This document shows, in pieces, positions 6,771 to 13,729 of a stretch of DNA of 28,550 nt. The notes beneath the pieces are model-generated. The model was not told where the DNA came from, ran no database searches, and was given only the letters and a program-made list of their open reading frames with translations. Each line of letters begins with the position of its first letter. Position 1 is the first letter of the stretch. Both the position numbers and the translations under genes were made by a program. Source of the DNA: Planctomycetota bacterium (lineage in GTDB: Bacteria > Planctomycetota > PUPC01 > DSUN01); contig VGYW01000058.1 of NCBI GenBank assembly GCA_016872875.1, forward strand, positions 1-28,550. The letters are read 5' to 3'.

Positions 6771-8710
6771 CACGCGTCAGGCTTCACTTCCCATTCGGAT
6801 CGGCCACGAGGTCGAGGAGCCGTTCGCCGTTCGGGCCGCGGGGCGGCGGCGAGCGCCGACAGGAAGAGCTTGTGCATCTCGTCGGGCGCGAGGCCGCCGG
6901 TCTTCGCCGCAACGTCCACCGCGCCTCGGAGGGCCAGGACGCGGCGGGCGAGCGGCGCGTCGCTCTTCGCTATCTCCAACAGGTCCCGCGCCACGGAGGC
7001 GTCGGCCCAGCTCGGCAGGGCGCGGAAAGCGGCGTCCTGGACCTCGGGGGGCGCGTCCTTCATCGCGGCGCGCACCGCGGCGAGCGCCTTGGCCCCGCCG
7101 AGCGCGGCCGCGATGCGGAGGAGCGAGACGCGCGCGGGGACGCCTGCGTCGGGCATGGCGGCGAGGACGGCTCCTGTGCGTTCGTCCTCGCTATCGGTCC
7201 TGCGGGCGATGGCAATGATGGTGCGCTCGGCGGCGCTGCGCTCCGCATCCTCTTTGGCCGCCACCAACAGCTTCACGAGGTCGGGCAGGGCCTTGGCGTC
7301 CGCAACGTCGGCCAGGGCCTTCCACGCCTCGGTGCGGACCGCGGCATCGGGGTCCGTGGCCGCCTTGAGGAGCACGGGGGCCACCGCGGGCGTCCGCCTT
7401 GCGGCCAGGCACCCGATGAGCTGCACCTTGCCCGCGGGGGGCGCGGTCTCCATCGCCTTCACGAGCGCCGCGGCCACGCCATCGCCTGGTATCTGGCCGA
7501 TTGCGAGGCGGGCGGCGTCGAGCTCCTTGCCGCTCTTGGCGACGACTGCGGCGACGAGTGCGGGCGCAGCGGCCTCGTTGCGAAGTGCCGCCATGCCCTC
7601 ATAGGCCGCGAGCCGCACAGCCTCCTCGCCGTCGGCAGCCGCGGACAGGAAGGCGGGGAGGGCCTCCTTGTCGCCCCCGAGGGCCAGGGCTTGGAGAAGG
7701 ACGACCTTCAGGGCAGGCTCAGCGGCTTTCATCTTGGCTACGATCGCCTGCGAGACCTCGCGGCCCGGCAGTTGCCCCAGGGCGTAGAGTGCGGCGCCGC
7801 GCACCTTCTCATCATTGTCCGCCATGACGCTGAAGATGGCTTCGAGCTCCTTCACGCCGCCGGCGCGCCCCAGGCCGATGACGGCCGCGCAGCGGAGGTG
7901 GGGTACGCTGTATCTGAGGAGCTTCCTGAACATGTCGAGGGCCGCGGACTTGTCGCCCTTGGCGGCCAGGTTCTCCGCCAGCCGCACATAGGCGTCGGCC
8001 GCGCGGGCCTTCGCCTGCTCCGAGCCGCGCTCCATGCCGTCGGCGATCTCGGCGGAAGCCGTCCTGTCGCCGATCCCCGGCAGCGCGGCGATGGCGGCGG
8101 AGCGGACCGTATCATCGTTATCAGTGGCCAGCTTCCTCAGAGGCTTGAGAGCGGCGGCATCGGCCCTGTCCGCAATGGCATTGACGAGGGCCACGCGCCA
8201 CTTCGGGTCGTCGGCGGCCTCCAGGGCGGCCACGAGCCTGGCTGTTGCCTCAGGCGCGGGATTCTTCTGGAGCGCGCGGCGGGCGCTCTCGCGCACAAGC
8301 TCATCCTTATCTGCCAAGAGTGCCGCCACCACGTCCACCGATTCGGCCCTGCCCACGTGTTGAAGCTGTTTGAGGAACCAGACGCGTGGCCACTTGCCCA
8401 CCTCTGGCTTGGCAAGCCGCGCGGCCATTGCCTTGCAGACGGCCAGCCGTGTCGCCTCGGCCCCTGGGCTGCCCGCCTTCCAGCAGAGCTCCTGCCAAGC
8501 CTGCTCAGGCCCCTGCCGGTCGCCCATATTGTCGCTATTCAGCTTCGGCAGCCAGGCGTCGAGCAACTGGCCGTAGGCCGCCTCCAGGTTCTCCGGCGGG
8601 TTCGGACCCTGAAGCTGCTTGAGCAGTTCATCAGTGTTGGTTTCGCCTGCGAGAACGGCTGCGGCGAACGTGCTCAGTCCCAGCGCCCAAAGTGGTCTCC
8701 GGCACCTCAT
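6770..8710 (-). CDS. Exported HEAT-repeat protein
   Basis: Residues 1-21 are a signal peptide (RRPLWALGLSTFAAAVLA, then GE). After a helical lead with a Trp-rich segment (AWQELCWKAG), residues from about 110 to 610 are a regular array of roughly 30-40-residue helical pairs of HEAT/PBS-lyase type. The recurring pattern is 'V..AL.D.D..VR..A..AL' (for example DNDDTVRSAAIAALPGIGD and DPDAAVRTEAWKALADVAD). Such solenoids are protein-binding scaffolds, here probably in the periplasm. No catalytic or haem motif is seen. The ATG at 8710 follows AAGGAGG. It is translationally coupled to the TPM gene, which suggests that the two envelope proteins work together. Its start lies 48 nt after the DUF2283 stop, so it might also be read from that upstream unit. 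Confidence 0.85.
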   Translation of the reverse strand: MRCRRPLWALGLSTFAAAVLAGETNTDELLKQLQGPNPPENLEAAYGQLLDAWLPKLNSDNMGDRQGPEQAWQELCWKAGSPGAEATRLAVCKAMAARLAKPEVGKWPRVWFLKQLQHVGRAESVDVVAALLADKDELVRESARRALQKNPAPEATARLVAALEAADDPKWRVALVNAIADRADAAALKPLRKLATDNDDTVRSAAIAALPGIGDRTASAEIADGMERGSEQAKARAADAYVRLAENLAAKGDKSAALDMFRKLLRYSVPHLRCAAVIGLGRAGGVKELEAIFSVMADNDEKVRGAALYALGQLPGREVSQAIVAKMKAAEPALKVVLLQALALGGDKEALPAFLSAAADGEEAVRLAAYEGMAALRNEAAAPALVAAVVAKSGKELDAARLAIGQIPGDGVAAALVKAMETAPPAGKVQLIGCLAARRTPAVAPVLLKAATDPDAAVRTEAWKALADVADAKALPDLVKLLVAAKEDAERSAAERTIIAIARRTDSEDERTGAVLAAMPDAGVPARVSLLRIAAALGGAKALAAVRAAMKDAPPEVQDAAFRALPSWADASVARDLLEIAKSDAPLARRVLALRGAVDVAAKTGGLAPDEMHKLFLSALAAAPRPERRTAPRPRGRSEWEVKPDA

Positions 8711-8758
8711 CTTTGCCTCCTTGGTTGGGTGAACGTGCCGCGTGCCGCCTCCCGCAGT

Positions 8759-9031
8759 TCAGTGAGCCATGACCGGCTCCAGGTCTTCGGTCGGAACCTC
8801 AATGCCACGGAGGCGGCGAGCGATCGCCTGAACGTCCTCGGGTGTCACTGAACCGGGTGCAAGGAACTCGATGCCCAGAACCTCGCCATCCTGCGCAACA
8901 TCCACGAGAACTCCTGGGCGAATCTCCTCCGTCCGGCAGCGCGCGTGGGGCCGCCGCTCGCACAGATATAGGTAGCCGGCGAACGGCTTGCCCTTGCGGT
9001 AGGTAATCTCAAGGAAAGGGTGTTTCATCAT
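8759..9031 (-). CDS. DUF2283-like small protein
   Basis: This 90-residue protein fits the DUF2283 pattern: a beta strand (FLEITYRKGKPFAGYLYL), an 'E.RPGVLVDVAQDGEVLGIEFLAPG' core, and a C-terminal helix. The core glycine/aspartate turn and the GIE motif are the best family markers. DUF2283 proteins are short, widespread in cyanobacteria and other environmental bacteria, and of unknown function, often found among toxin-antitoxin-like genes. The start is one of two adjacent ATGs at 9031 and 9028, with GGAG upstream. It lies 61 nt downstream of protease copy 1 on the same strand, so it may be a third member of that cassette. Confidence 0.7.
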   Translation of the reverse strand: MMKHPFLEITYRKGKPFAGYLYLCERRPHARCRTEEIRPGVLVDVAQDGEVLGIEFLAPGSVTPEDVQAIARRLRGIEVPTEDLEPVMAH

Positions 9032-9092
9032 GTCATGCGCTCCGAGCCGTTTGACCGATAGCCGTTCCGTAGCCGCCTCTTCCCCGAGAGGA

Positions 9093-9470
9093 CTACGGTT
9101 CGGGCATCGGCTCCACGCGGACGCCGCCGTGGGTTACGACCTCCATAGTCACCTTGCTTCCGCGAAGCATGGCCATGCCGACCAGCGGCACGCTCTCGGC
9201 CCTCAGTGCGGAGACCAGGAAGAGCTGTCCATGCCACTCCACCTCGACTTCGTACGAGAGCAGTTCCGCTTCGCTGCCATCGCCGAGAACGACGGGTTGT
9301 GCACCCTTCAGCGTCAGGCCGAGCGCCGCGACATCCTCGGGGGGCAGGCACAGGCAGCCATCGAACCCCGTGTCAATCACGCACACCACGCGACTGATGG
9401 CCTGGTTCCGGCCCCGAAGCACAACCGGGATGGCCGCCTCATACCGCTGAGTGACCCTCCCGGTGATCAT
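9093..9470 (-). CDS. Clan AA (retropepsin-like) aspartic protease, cassette copy 1
   Basis: This 125-residue protein has the single-domain retropepsin layout. It has an N-terminal strand (GRVTQRYEAAIPVVL), then the active-site loop VIDTGFDGCLCLP with the catalytic Asp in D-T-G. A flap region (VVLGDGSEAELLSYEV) follows, then the hydrophobic-hydrophobic-Gly psi loop (PLVGMAMLRG) and a closing strand. DTGF proteases of this size act as homodimers and lack a signal peptide, so it is probably cytoplasmic. The start ATG overlaps the stop of the partner gene in an ATGA, so translation is coupled. A diverged second copy, recognisable over its whole length, is at 9843-10217. The substrate is unknown; the fixed pairing suggests the partner protein or its target. 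Confidence 0.85.
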   Translation of the reverse strand: MITGRVTQRYEAAIPVVLRGRNQAISRVVCVIDTGFDGCLCLPPEDVAALGLTLKGAQPVVLGDGSEAELLSYEVEVEWHGQLFLVSALRAESVPLVGMAMLRGSKVTMEVVTHGGVRVEPMPEP

Positions 9471-9736
9471 GGCTCCCTCCGCAAAGAGCCGCCCCCGATG
9501 CGATGGGTGGCCCGGTAGCCAACCCGCAACACGCAGAACACGGTGTCGGGGTGCCTGGCTTCCACGCGATGAATCGCCGCCACCTCATTCTCATCCACCT
9601 CGTAGTCGCCCGACTCCACATCCAGCGCGAGGAACTTCCCAATGTGTTGAGGCTCCACCCTCGCGCGCAAGTGCTGGTCGTAATACGCTCGCCCTCGGGC
9701 CACCAGCTCGTGTGGATCCACCATCGTCGTGTCCAT
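9467..9736 (-). CDS. Small acidic partner protein of DTGF protease, cassette copy 1
   Basis: This 89-residue protein starts at the ATG at 9736 with AGGAG about 8 nt upstream; longer readings of the frame start inside the promoter and beyond. The pattern is a helix (ELVARGRAYYDQHLR), 'VEP.H.GKFLALDVESGDYEVDE', a second helix (AAIHRVEARHPD), then VFCVLRVGYRATHRIGGG and a basic end. The same pattern is found in copy 2 and, from memory, in unnamed proteins of cyanobacteria and other bacteria beside similar proteases. No catalytic residues stand out. It overlaps the protease gene by four bases (ATGA) and is first in the transcript. It could be an inhibitor, adaptor, substrate or antitoxin-like regulator of the protease; no function is established. 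Confidence 0.8.
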   Translation of the reverse strand: MDTTMVDPHELVARGRAYYDQHLRARVEPQHIGKFLALDVESGDYEVDENEVAAIHRVEARHPDTVFCVLRVGYRATHRIGGGSLRREP

Positions 9737-9773
9737 CGCCGTGCTCCTGCCAACACCCTCTCCCTCTTCGCCC

Positions 9774-9803
9774 ATTATACCCTCAGCCGGCCCCACATGC
9801 CAA
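9774..9803 (-). promoter_or_regulatory. Predicted sigma70-type promoter of cassette copy 1
   Basis: On the minus strand TTGGCA (9803-9798) and a perfect TATAAT (9779-9774) are 18 nt apart, placing initiation about 30 nt before the partner ATG at 9736. Confidence 0.65.
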
Positions 9804-9807
9804 TAGG

Positions 9808-9834
9808 GTAGGGCATGCACACCTACACGCGCAA
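9808..9834. repeat. Copy of a GCGTGCAGGTATGCACGCCCTAC-like repeat
   Basis: Read on the minus strand it is ATTGCGCGTGTAGGTGTGCA followed by TGCCCTAC. It closely matches 12163-12190 on the plus strand and, more distantly, the hairpin at 20851-20880. It lies just upstream of the cassette 1 promoter. Confidence 0.55.
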
Positions 9835-9842
9835 TCTTCTGA

Positions 9843-10217
9843 CTACGATTCGGGGATCGGCTCAATGCGGACAAAGCCCCCCTCGACGACCTGCATCCCG
9901 ACTTCACTGCCGTGCAGCAGAGCCATGCCCAGGAGGGGAGCGCCTTCGACCTCCAGCGCTGGCACCGCCAGCCGCCGCCCGTGCCAAAGGATGGGCACAT
10001 TGTAGAGCGGGAGATGGGCCTCGCTGCCGTCGCCCAGGGTCACTCTCTGGGTGCCCGCCGGCCGCAGCCCCAGAGCCGCCATCTGGCTGGGGGCCAAAGC
10101 CACGAACCCATCGAACCCTGTATCCAGGATGCACGCCAGGGTCATCGCAGGGCCGCCTGCGGGCCCAACCACCACCGGCACGATGGCCTCCAGCCCGGAG
10201 CTGACCCTGCCGATCAT
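9843..10217 (-). CDS. Clan AA (retropepsin-like) aspartic protease, cassette copy 2
   Basis: This 124-residue protein is a diverged paralogue of the protease at 9093-9470. It keeps the active-site loop ILDTGFDGFVALAP, the flap (VTLGDGSEAHLPLYNV), the psi-loop motif (PLLGMALLHG) and the C-terminal VRIEPIPE strand. A Gly/Pro-rich insert between the first two strands (GPAGGPAM) differs from copy 1. The start ATG at 10217 overlaps the partner stop as ATGA, exactly as in copy 1. By eye the two proteases are about half identical, so the duplication is old or the copies arrived separately. The gene ends 106 nt upstream of the next cassette, with the repeat at 9808-9834 and the copy 1 promoter in between. 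Confidence 0.85.
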   Translation of the reverse strand: MIGRVSSGLEAIVPVVVGPAGGPAMTLACILDTGFDGFVALAPSQMAALGLRPAGTQRVTLGDGSEAHLPLYNVPILWHGRRLAVPALEVEGAPLLGMALLHGSEVGMQVVEGGFVRIEPIPES

Positions 10218-10486
10218 GCAGGCTCCCTCCGCGCGAAACGGGCACCGATCCTATGCGCGGTCCGGCTCCCCACCCGCAGCACGTAGAAGACCCTATCGGG
10301 ATGCCGCGCCATCGCGCGATTCAGCGCCGCCGCCTCATCCGCGTCAAGCTCGTACTCCCCGCTCTCCACCTCGAGAACCAGGAACTCCCCCTTGTGCTCC
10401 GGCTCAATCTCAGAGCGGAGCACCCTGTCATAGTAATCCTGGCCCCGCCGCGCCAGTTCTTCGCAGTCCAGCGTCACCGGGCTCAT
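10214..10486 (-). CDS. Small acidic partner protein of DTGF protease, cassette copy 2
   Basis: This 90-residue paralogue of the 9467-9736 product is more alike between copies than the proteases are. It shares ARRGQDYYDRVLR, 'IEPEHKGEFLVLEVESGEYELD', ARHPDRVFYVLRVGSRTAHRIG and a REP end. The ATG at 10486 has AGGAGG 6 nt upstream, and upstream in-frame methionines lie in the leader repeat. Strong retention of 'ESG-Y-D' and 'RVG--AHRIG' suggests a binding surface under constraint. The gene is followed directly by its protease through an ATGA overlap, and the whole cassette has its own promoter at 10628-10655. Function is unknown. Confidence 0.8.
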   Translation of the reverse strand: MSPVTLDCEELARRGQDYYDRVLRSEIEPEHKGEFLVLEVESGEYELDADEAAALNRAMARHPDRVFYVLRVGSRTAHRIGARFARREPA

Positions 10487-10590
10487 CGGCGCCTCCTTCT
10501 CTCCCCTCCCCATTCTACACCCCCGGAGCCCGCCATGCCAGCGCACCGCTGCCGCCACTCTGTTGCTGCGGGACACCGCGCGTCTTCTCT

Positions 10591-10620
10591 TGTCACGCGT
10601 CACGAGTCACGCATCATTCC
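10591..10620. repeat. Leader repeat (GTGACTCGTGACGCGTGACA type)
   Basis: Read on the minus strand, GAATGATGCGTGACTCGTGAC begins a few bases after the -10 box of the cassette 2 promoter. The matching leader of the oxidoreductase gene lies at 13643-13665, and a related stretch lies inside the DNA methylase gene at 22621-22656. Confidence 0.65.
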
Positions 10621-10627
10621 TGCCCCC

Positions 10628-10655
10628 ATTCTAGCCCCCGCCCCGCCCGTGTCAA
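10628..10655 (-). promoter_or_regulatory. Predicted sigma70-type promoter of cassette copy 2
   Basis: On the minus strand a perfect TTGACA (10655-10650) and TAGAAT (10633-10628) are 16 nt apart. Transcription would start near 10621, leaving a leader of about 135 nt before the ATG at 10486 that contains the GTGACTCGTGAC repeat. Confidence 0.75.
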
Positions 10656-10789
10656 ACACCTCTACCCGATGGCAACCCGGTGAAATCGGACGCAGGGCGG
10701 CAGGCTCCAGCACCCCCAGCGTCGGCCCCCACCGCTCCGCTGGTGGATCAGGAGGTCTCACCCCCCGCCCTGGTTCCCCTTCACTTGGC

Positions 10790-10818
10790 TTGACAGACGC
10801 CCCCCCAAGGCGTATACT
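10790..10818 (+). promoter_or_regulatory. Predicted sigma70-type promoter of the exported hypothetical gene
   Basis: A perfect TTGACA (10790-10795) and TATACT (10813-10818) are separated by exactly 17 nt, the strongest plus-strand promoter in the window. Initiation would be near 10825. 10656-10789 upstream holds no gene that I can see. Confidence 0.8.
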
Positions 10819-10870
10819 GACGTGGGCTTACGAGGGGCGATGAGGCGCCGAATTGAGTAAGGTGGCCCCC

Positions 10871-10900
10871 GATTACGATTACTCCGATTACTGGATTACT
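10871..10900. repeat. GATTACT simple repeat in the leader
   Basis: Four imperfect copies of GATTAC(T) (GATTACGATTACTCCGATTA and onward) lie just downstream of the predicted start site. The first codons of the longest possible frame are made of this repeat, one reason to prefer a downstream start. Confidence 0.5.
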
Positions 10901-11032
10901 GGGGAATGCACGATACCGATGAGATTCACATTCGAGTGCGATAATCCGGTCCGGACGCCGTGCCTCACGAGACGCGCGTACGCCGCGATGAAGGAGAAGG
11001 AGGCCATCTTACCCCTATTCAAGGAGCGTGGT

Positions 11033-12040
11033 GTGCTGAAGCATTTGCTGAGAGCGCCCTGGTCGGTCTTGTGCCTGTTGTCCATCCCATTCTTGCTCAC
11101 TCCACATTCGGATGGGGACGTGCTGATAACCAACGACGGCAAGAAATGGGAGGGAGACGTCACTGAAGAGGGAGGTACGTATGTGCTTGAGCTCTCCAGC
11201 GGCGGGAAGATCAGGTTCCCCAGGCAAATGGTGAAGGAAGTCAAGAAGGAGGAGCCGCAGAGCGGTGAGCCCAAGAAGCGCCCGAAGCGGCAGAGACCGT
11301 TCCTGTGCACGGAGTCCATGAAAGAGCGGATGTTCCTGCAGAATGCCAAGACCGAGGCACGCGGTTTGTTGGGGTTGGCCGGGATAGGGCGGGATGTGCA
11401 GATTTCCGAGGAGCTCACCATAACTGGTGTTCCGGTTGGGTACATGGGGGACTGCCTAGAAAGGCTCCGCCTCGAACTCAAAGTGAAGGGGGTCGAGGAC
11501 CCCAAGAGCCCCAGGGACAGAGCACGCATGGTGGTATCTCTCTGTATGAGGAGATTGCGGTCGGGCATGAATGATGGCCGCTTCAGGGCTGATCCTGTTC
11601 CGGAGGCCCGCGATGTGATACGTTCTGTAGAGCGTGCGACCTCTAGACGCTGTGTTCCCCCCGACGACCTTCTCTTTGCGGAGCTACTGCTCAAACTCTC
11701 CGAGACGCCGCCAGGCCTGAGTCCGTGGGTATCCCCCCGTTGGCTGCTGGATAGATTCGATCCAAGCGTTCAGGTCAACAACAGTACAGCGCAGACCGTG
11801 GCTGAGGACATGGTGTGGATGTGCGCACTGCGCTTGTGCGACGATGAGTCCCTTGCAGCTATGGCGGATGCAAGAACGCTGTTACAGGCAGCGATCCTTG
11901 AGGAGTTTGGCTTCGAAGTTGGGGACCCCGCTTCGCTGGATAGGGCTGCTAAGGAAACTGCAGTCTCAAAGGCAAAGGACGCCTGCAAGGAGTTCAGGCG
12001 GGTGTGGGATGTGAACTCCACGAAGTCGCGCGCGGAGTGA
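11033..12040 (+). CDS. Exported hypothetical protein
   Basis: Unknown function. I prefer the GTG at 11033, which has AAGGAG 6 nt upstream. It gives a textbook signal sequence (LKHLLRAPWSVLCLLSIPFL) followed by the mature-looking DVLITNDGKKWEGDVTEEGG. Alternatives are the ATG at 10988 or the TTG at 10853, which would add residues coded by simple repeat. After the signal, a short beta-rich segment (ITNDGKKWEGDVTEEGGTYVLELSSGGKIRFPRQMVKEV) resembles small exported domains common in Planctomycetes proteins. A Lys/Pro/Arg-rich linker and a helical C-terminal region of about 220 residues follow. No catalytic motif is recognised. The DNA is visibly less GC-rich than its neighbours, which may mean recent arrival. 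It sits behind a consensus promoter and converges on the oxidoreductase gene. Confidence 0.6.
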   Translation: MLKHLLRAPWSVLCLLSIPFLLTPHSDGDVLITNDGKKWEGDVTEEGGTYVLELSSGGKIRFPRQMVKEVKKEEPQSGEPKKRPKRQRPFLCTESMKERMFLQNAKTEARGLLGLAGIGRDVQISEELTITGVPVGYMGDCLERLRLELKVKGVEDPKSPRDRARMVVSLCMRRLRSGMNDGRFRADPVPEARDVIRSVERATSRRCVPPDDLLFAELLLKLSETPPGLSPWVSPRWLLDRFDPSVQVNNSTAQTVAEDMVWMCALRLCDDESLAAMADARTLLQAAILEEFGFEVGDPASLDRAAKETAVSKAKDACKEFRRVWDVNSTKSRAE

Positions 12041-12162
12041 TGTTCTGTAACCCGTGGGGCCTCGGGGTCAGGTCGTAACTCGAACCTCTTCGTGCGTAGT
12101 GTGTGCATAGCCCTCGGAAGCCCTCGGGCCAGGCTTTGCACATGGGCTTCGGGCGGATGGGG

Positions 12163-12190
12163 ATTCCGCGTGCAGGTATGCACGCCCTAC
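12163..12190. repeat. Copy of a GCGTGCAGGTATGCACGCCCTAC-like repeat
   Basis: ATTCCGCGTGCAGGTATGCA followed by CGCCCTAC matches 9808-9834 (inverted) and resembles 20851-20880. It is part of the gap between converging genes. Confidence 0.55.
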
Positions 12191-12209
12191 CTGGGCTGGT
12201 TTGACCGGC

Positions 12210-12253
12210 CCGATCGGTCCGATCCGTCGGATCCGACCGATCGGACCGATCGG
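12210..12253. repeat. 44-bp GATC-rich imperfect palindrome between converging genes
   Basis: CCGATCGGTCCGATCCGTCG and its near-complement form a stem of GATCGG/CCGATC units that reads almost the same on both strands. It could end transcription from both sides. A related GGATCCGAC tract lies at 18551-18586. The rest of 12041-12272 holds no gene. Confidence 0.7.
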
Positions 12254-12272
12254 ACGGATCATGAGGCGCCGA

Positions 12273-13535
12273 TCACAGCCTCCACGGCTCTCGATAGGGA
12301 TAGTGGAGCAGGCGATTCGCCTCGTCGTCGCCGAGGAATTGCTCGTTCGCGGGGTCCCAGGCGAGCTTGCGGGCGAGGCGCCAGGCGATGTTGCCGAGGT
12401 TGCAGAGGCTGGTGGCGCGGTGGCCGATCTCGACGTCCATGATCGGCCGGCGGCGGGTGCGGACGCATTCGAGGAAGTTGCTGCGGTGGTCGTGGCTGAC
12501 CTCGAGGCTGGGCTGGCCAGGGATAGGCAACGCCAACGCCATCGCCTTCGGCTCGGAGCCGATGTTGTCCCAGAAGGCCACGGTGTCCTTGTCGCCGATG
12601 AAGACGGCGCCGTATTCGCCGCCCTTGGGCTCGCCGGGCTGGTCCCAGTGAAGCGTCCAGTCGGGGTTCTTGAACTCGTAGGTGACGCTCATGCGGACGG
12701 GGTTGTCGAAGAGGCCGTCGGGGCGGTCGCCCGTGGCCTCGATGGAGACCGGGCCGGTGTGGTCAACGCCCATGGGCCAGGCGACGAGGCCCATGATGTG
12801 TGCGCCTCGGTCGCGGATGTTGCCGCCGCCGCTGCACATGAGCCAGCGGAAGTTGCCGTGGGTCCGCCCAGGGTGGTAGGGCATCCAGGGGAGCGGGCCG
12901 AGCCAGGCATCGTAGTCGAGGCCCGCTGGCACGGGCTGCGGCGGCGCGGGCGGGTGGGTGGGGTTGGGGTAGTGCCAGCACCGGACCTCGCGGATGGTGC
13001 CGCAGTGGCCGAAGCGGGCGTAGTTGCACGCGCCGCGGCCAGGGCCGGTCGAGCGCCATTGCGTGCCCATCTGGACGACGCGGCCGAAGCGGCGGGCCGC
13101 GGCCACCATCGCCTGCCCCTCGCGGATGGTCACCGAGAGCGGCTTCTCGCAGTAGACGTCCTTGCCCGCCTGGCAGGCGTGGATGGTGTGGAGCGGGTGC
13201 CAGTGGTCGGGCGAGGCGACGAACACCGCGTCAATATCCTGACGGTCGAGCAGTTCGCGGAAGTCGTGGTGGGGCTTCGCCGTGTCGCGGGTCGCCTTCA
13301 CCGCGTTGGCCAGGCGCCCCGCGTCAATGTCGCACACGGCGACGGGCACGGCGGCGGGGTTGTTGTAGATGCCGTGGAGGTGTCCGCCGCCCATCCCGCC
13401 CACGCCGATGTGCCCGACGCGGATGCGGTCGCTTGCGGGCGGCTTCCCCTCGGCCCCAAGCGCGCCGCTTGCCAGAAAGTACGGCGCCGCCAACGCGGCC
13501 CCAAGCACGTGCCGGCGGGTCAGTTCTTTGCTCAT
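12273..13535 (-). CDS. Tat-exported Gfo/Idh/MocA family oxidoreductase
   Basis: The ATG at 13535, after GGAAGG, gives a twin-arginine signal: ELTRRHVLGAALAAPYFLAS, with Arg7-Arg8 and a hydrophobic core. Residues 38-160 form the NAD(P)-binding Rossmann fold, with GVGGMGGGH at 44-52, the acidic end of beta-2 (VCDID) and the family-defining EKP at 130-132 (YCEKPLSVT). The rest is the alpha/beta substrate domain (GTQWRSTGPGRGACNYARFG; SGGGNIRDRGAHIMGL). The length (420 aa) is typical for the Tat-exported Planctomycetes/Lentisphaerae branch. These enzymes oxidise or reduce sugars and inositols; the substrate cannot be read from sequence. It has its own promoter (13674-13701) and a structured leader. 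Longer readings of the frame begin inside that leader and are unlikely. Confidence 0.9.
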   Translation of the reverse strand: MSKELTRRHVLGAALAAPYFLASGALGAEGKPPASDRIRVGHIGVGGMGGGHLHGIYNNPAAVPVAVCDIDAGRLANAVKATRDTAKPHHDFRELLDRQDIDAVFVASPDHWHPLHTIHACQAGKDVYCEKPLSVTIREGQAMVAAARRFGRVVQMGTQWRSTGPGRGACNYARFGHCGTIREVRCWHYPNPTHPPAPPQPVPAGLDYDAWLGPLPWMPYHPGRTHGNFRWLMCSGGGNIRDRGAHIMGLVAWPMGVDHTGPVSIEATGDRPDGLFDNPVRMSVTYEFKNPDWTLHWDQPGEPKGGEYGAVFIGDKDTVAFWDNIGSEPKAMALALPIPGQPSLEVSHDHRSNFLECVRTRRRPIMDVEIGHRATSLCNLGNIAWRLARKLAWDPANEQFLGDDEANRLLHYPYREPWRL

Positions 13536-13570
13536 CGGTCTTCCTTCCACTTGGCCCCGTCCCGCGTCCC

Positions 13571-13665
13571 GCGTGCCGCGTGCCCAGAGAAGAGGGAGCT
13601 GTTCTCTCTCCTCATGGCACGCGGCACGCGGCACGTTCTGTCCTGTCACGAGTCACGCGTCATTC
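13571..13665. repeat. Structured leader of the oxidoreductase gene with repeat sequence
   Basis: A perfect 14-bp inverted repeat (GCGTGCCGCGTGCC, 13571-13584, against 13617-13630) encloses a smaller AGAGAA/TTCTCT stem (13586-13591, 13602-13607). Next to it, 13643-13665 carries the GTGACTCGTGAC repeat shared with the cassette 2 leader. The whole stretch would be transcribed as 5' UTR and end about 35 nt before the ATG. Confidence 0.6.
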
Positions 13666-13673
13666 GTGGCCCC

Positions 13674-13701
13674 ATTGTATCCGCGGCCCGGCGCGTGTCA
13701 A
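13674..13701 (-). promoter_or_regulatory. Predicted sigma70-type promoter of the oxidoreductase gene
   Basis: On the minus strand a perfect TTGACA (13701-13696) and TACAAT (13679-13674) are 16 nt apart. The -35 context (GGTGTTTGACACG) is identical to that of the cassette 2 promoter. Confidence 0.75.
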
Positions 13702-13729
13702 ACACCCGCCGCTTTGGAGCGCGGCCTGC

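Noticed and set aside
6872..8851. 659-codon open frame on the plus strand opposite the HEAT gene
   Set aside because: The minus-strand frame has a signal peptide, a ribosome-binding site and regular HEAT periodicity; the plus-strand frame has none of these.
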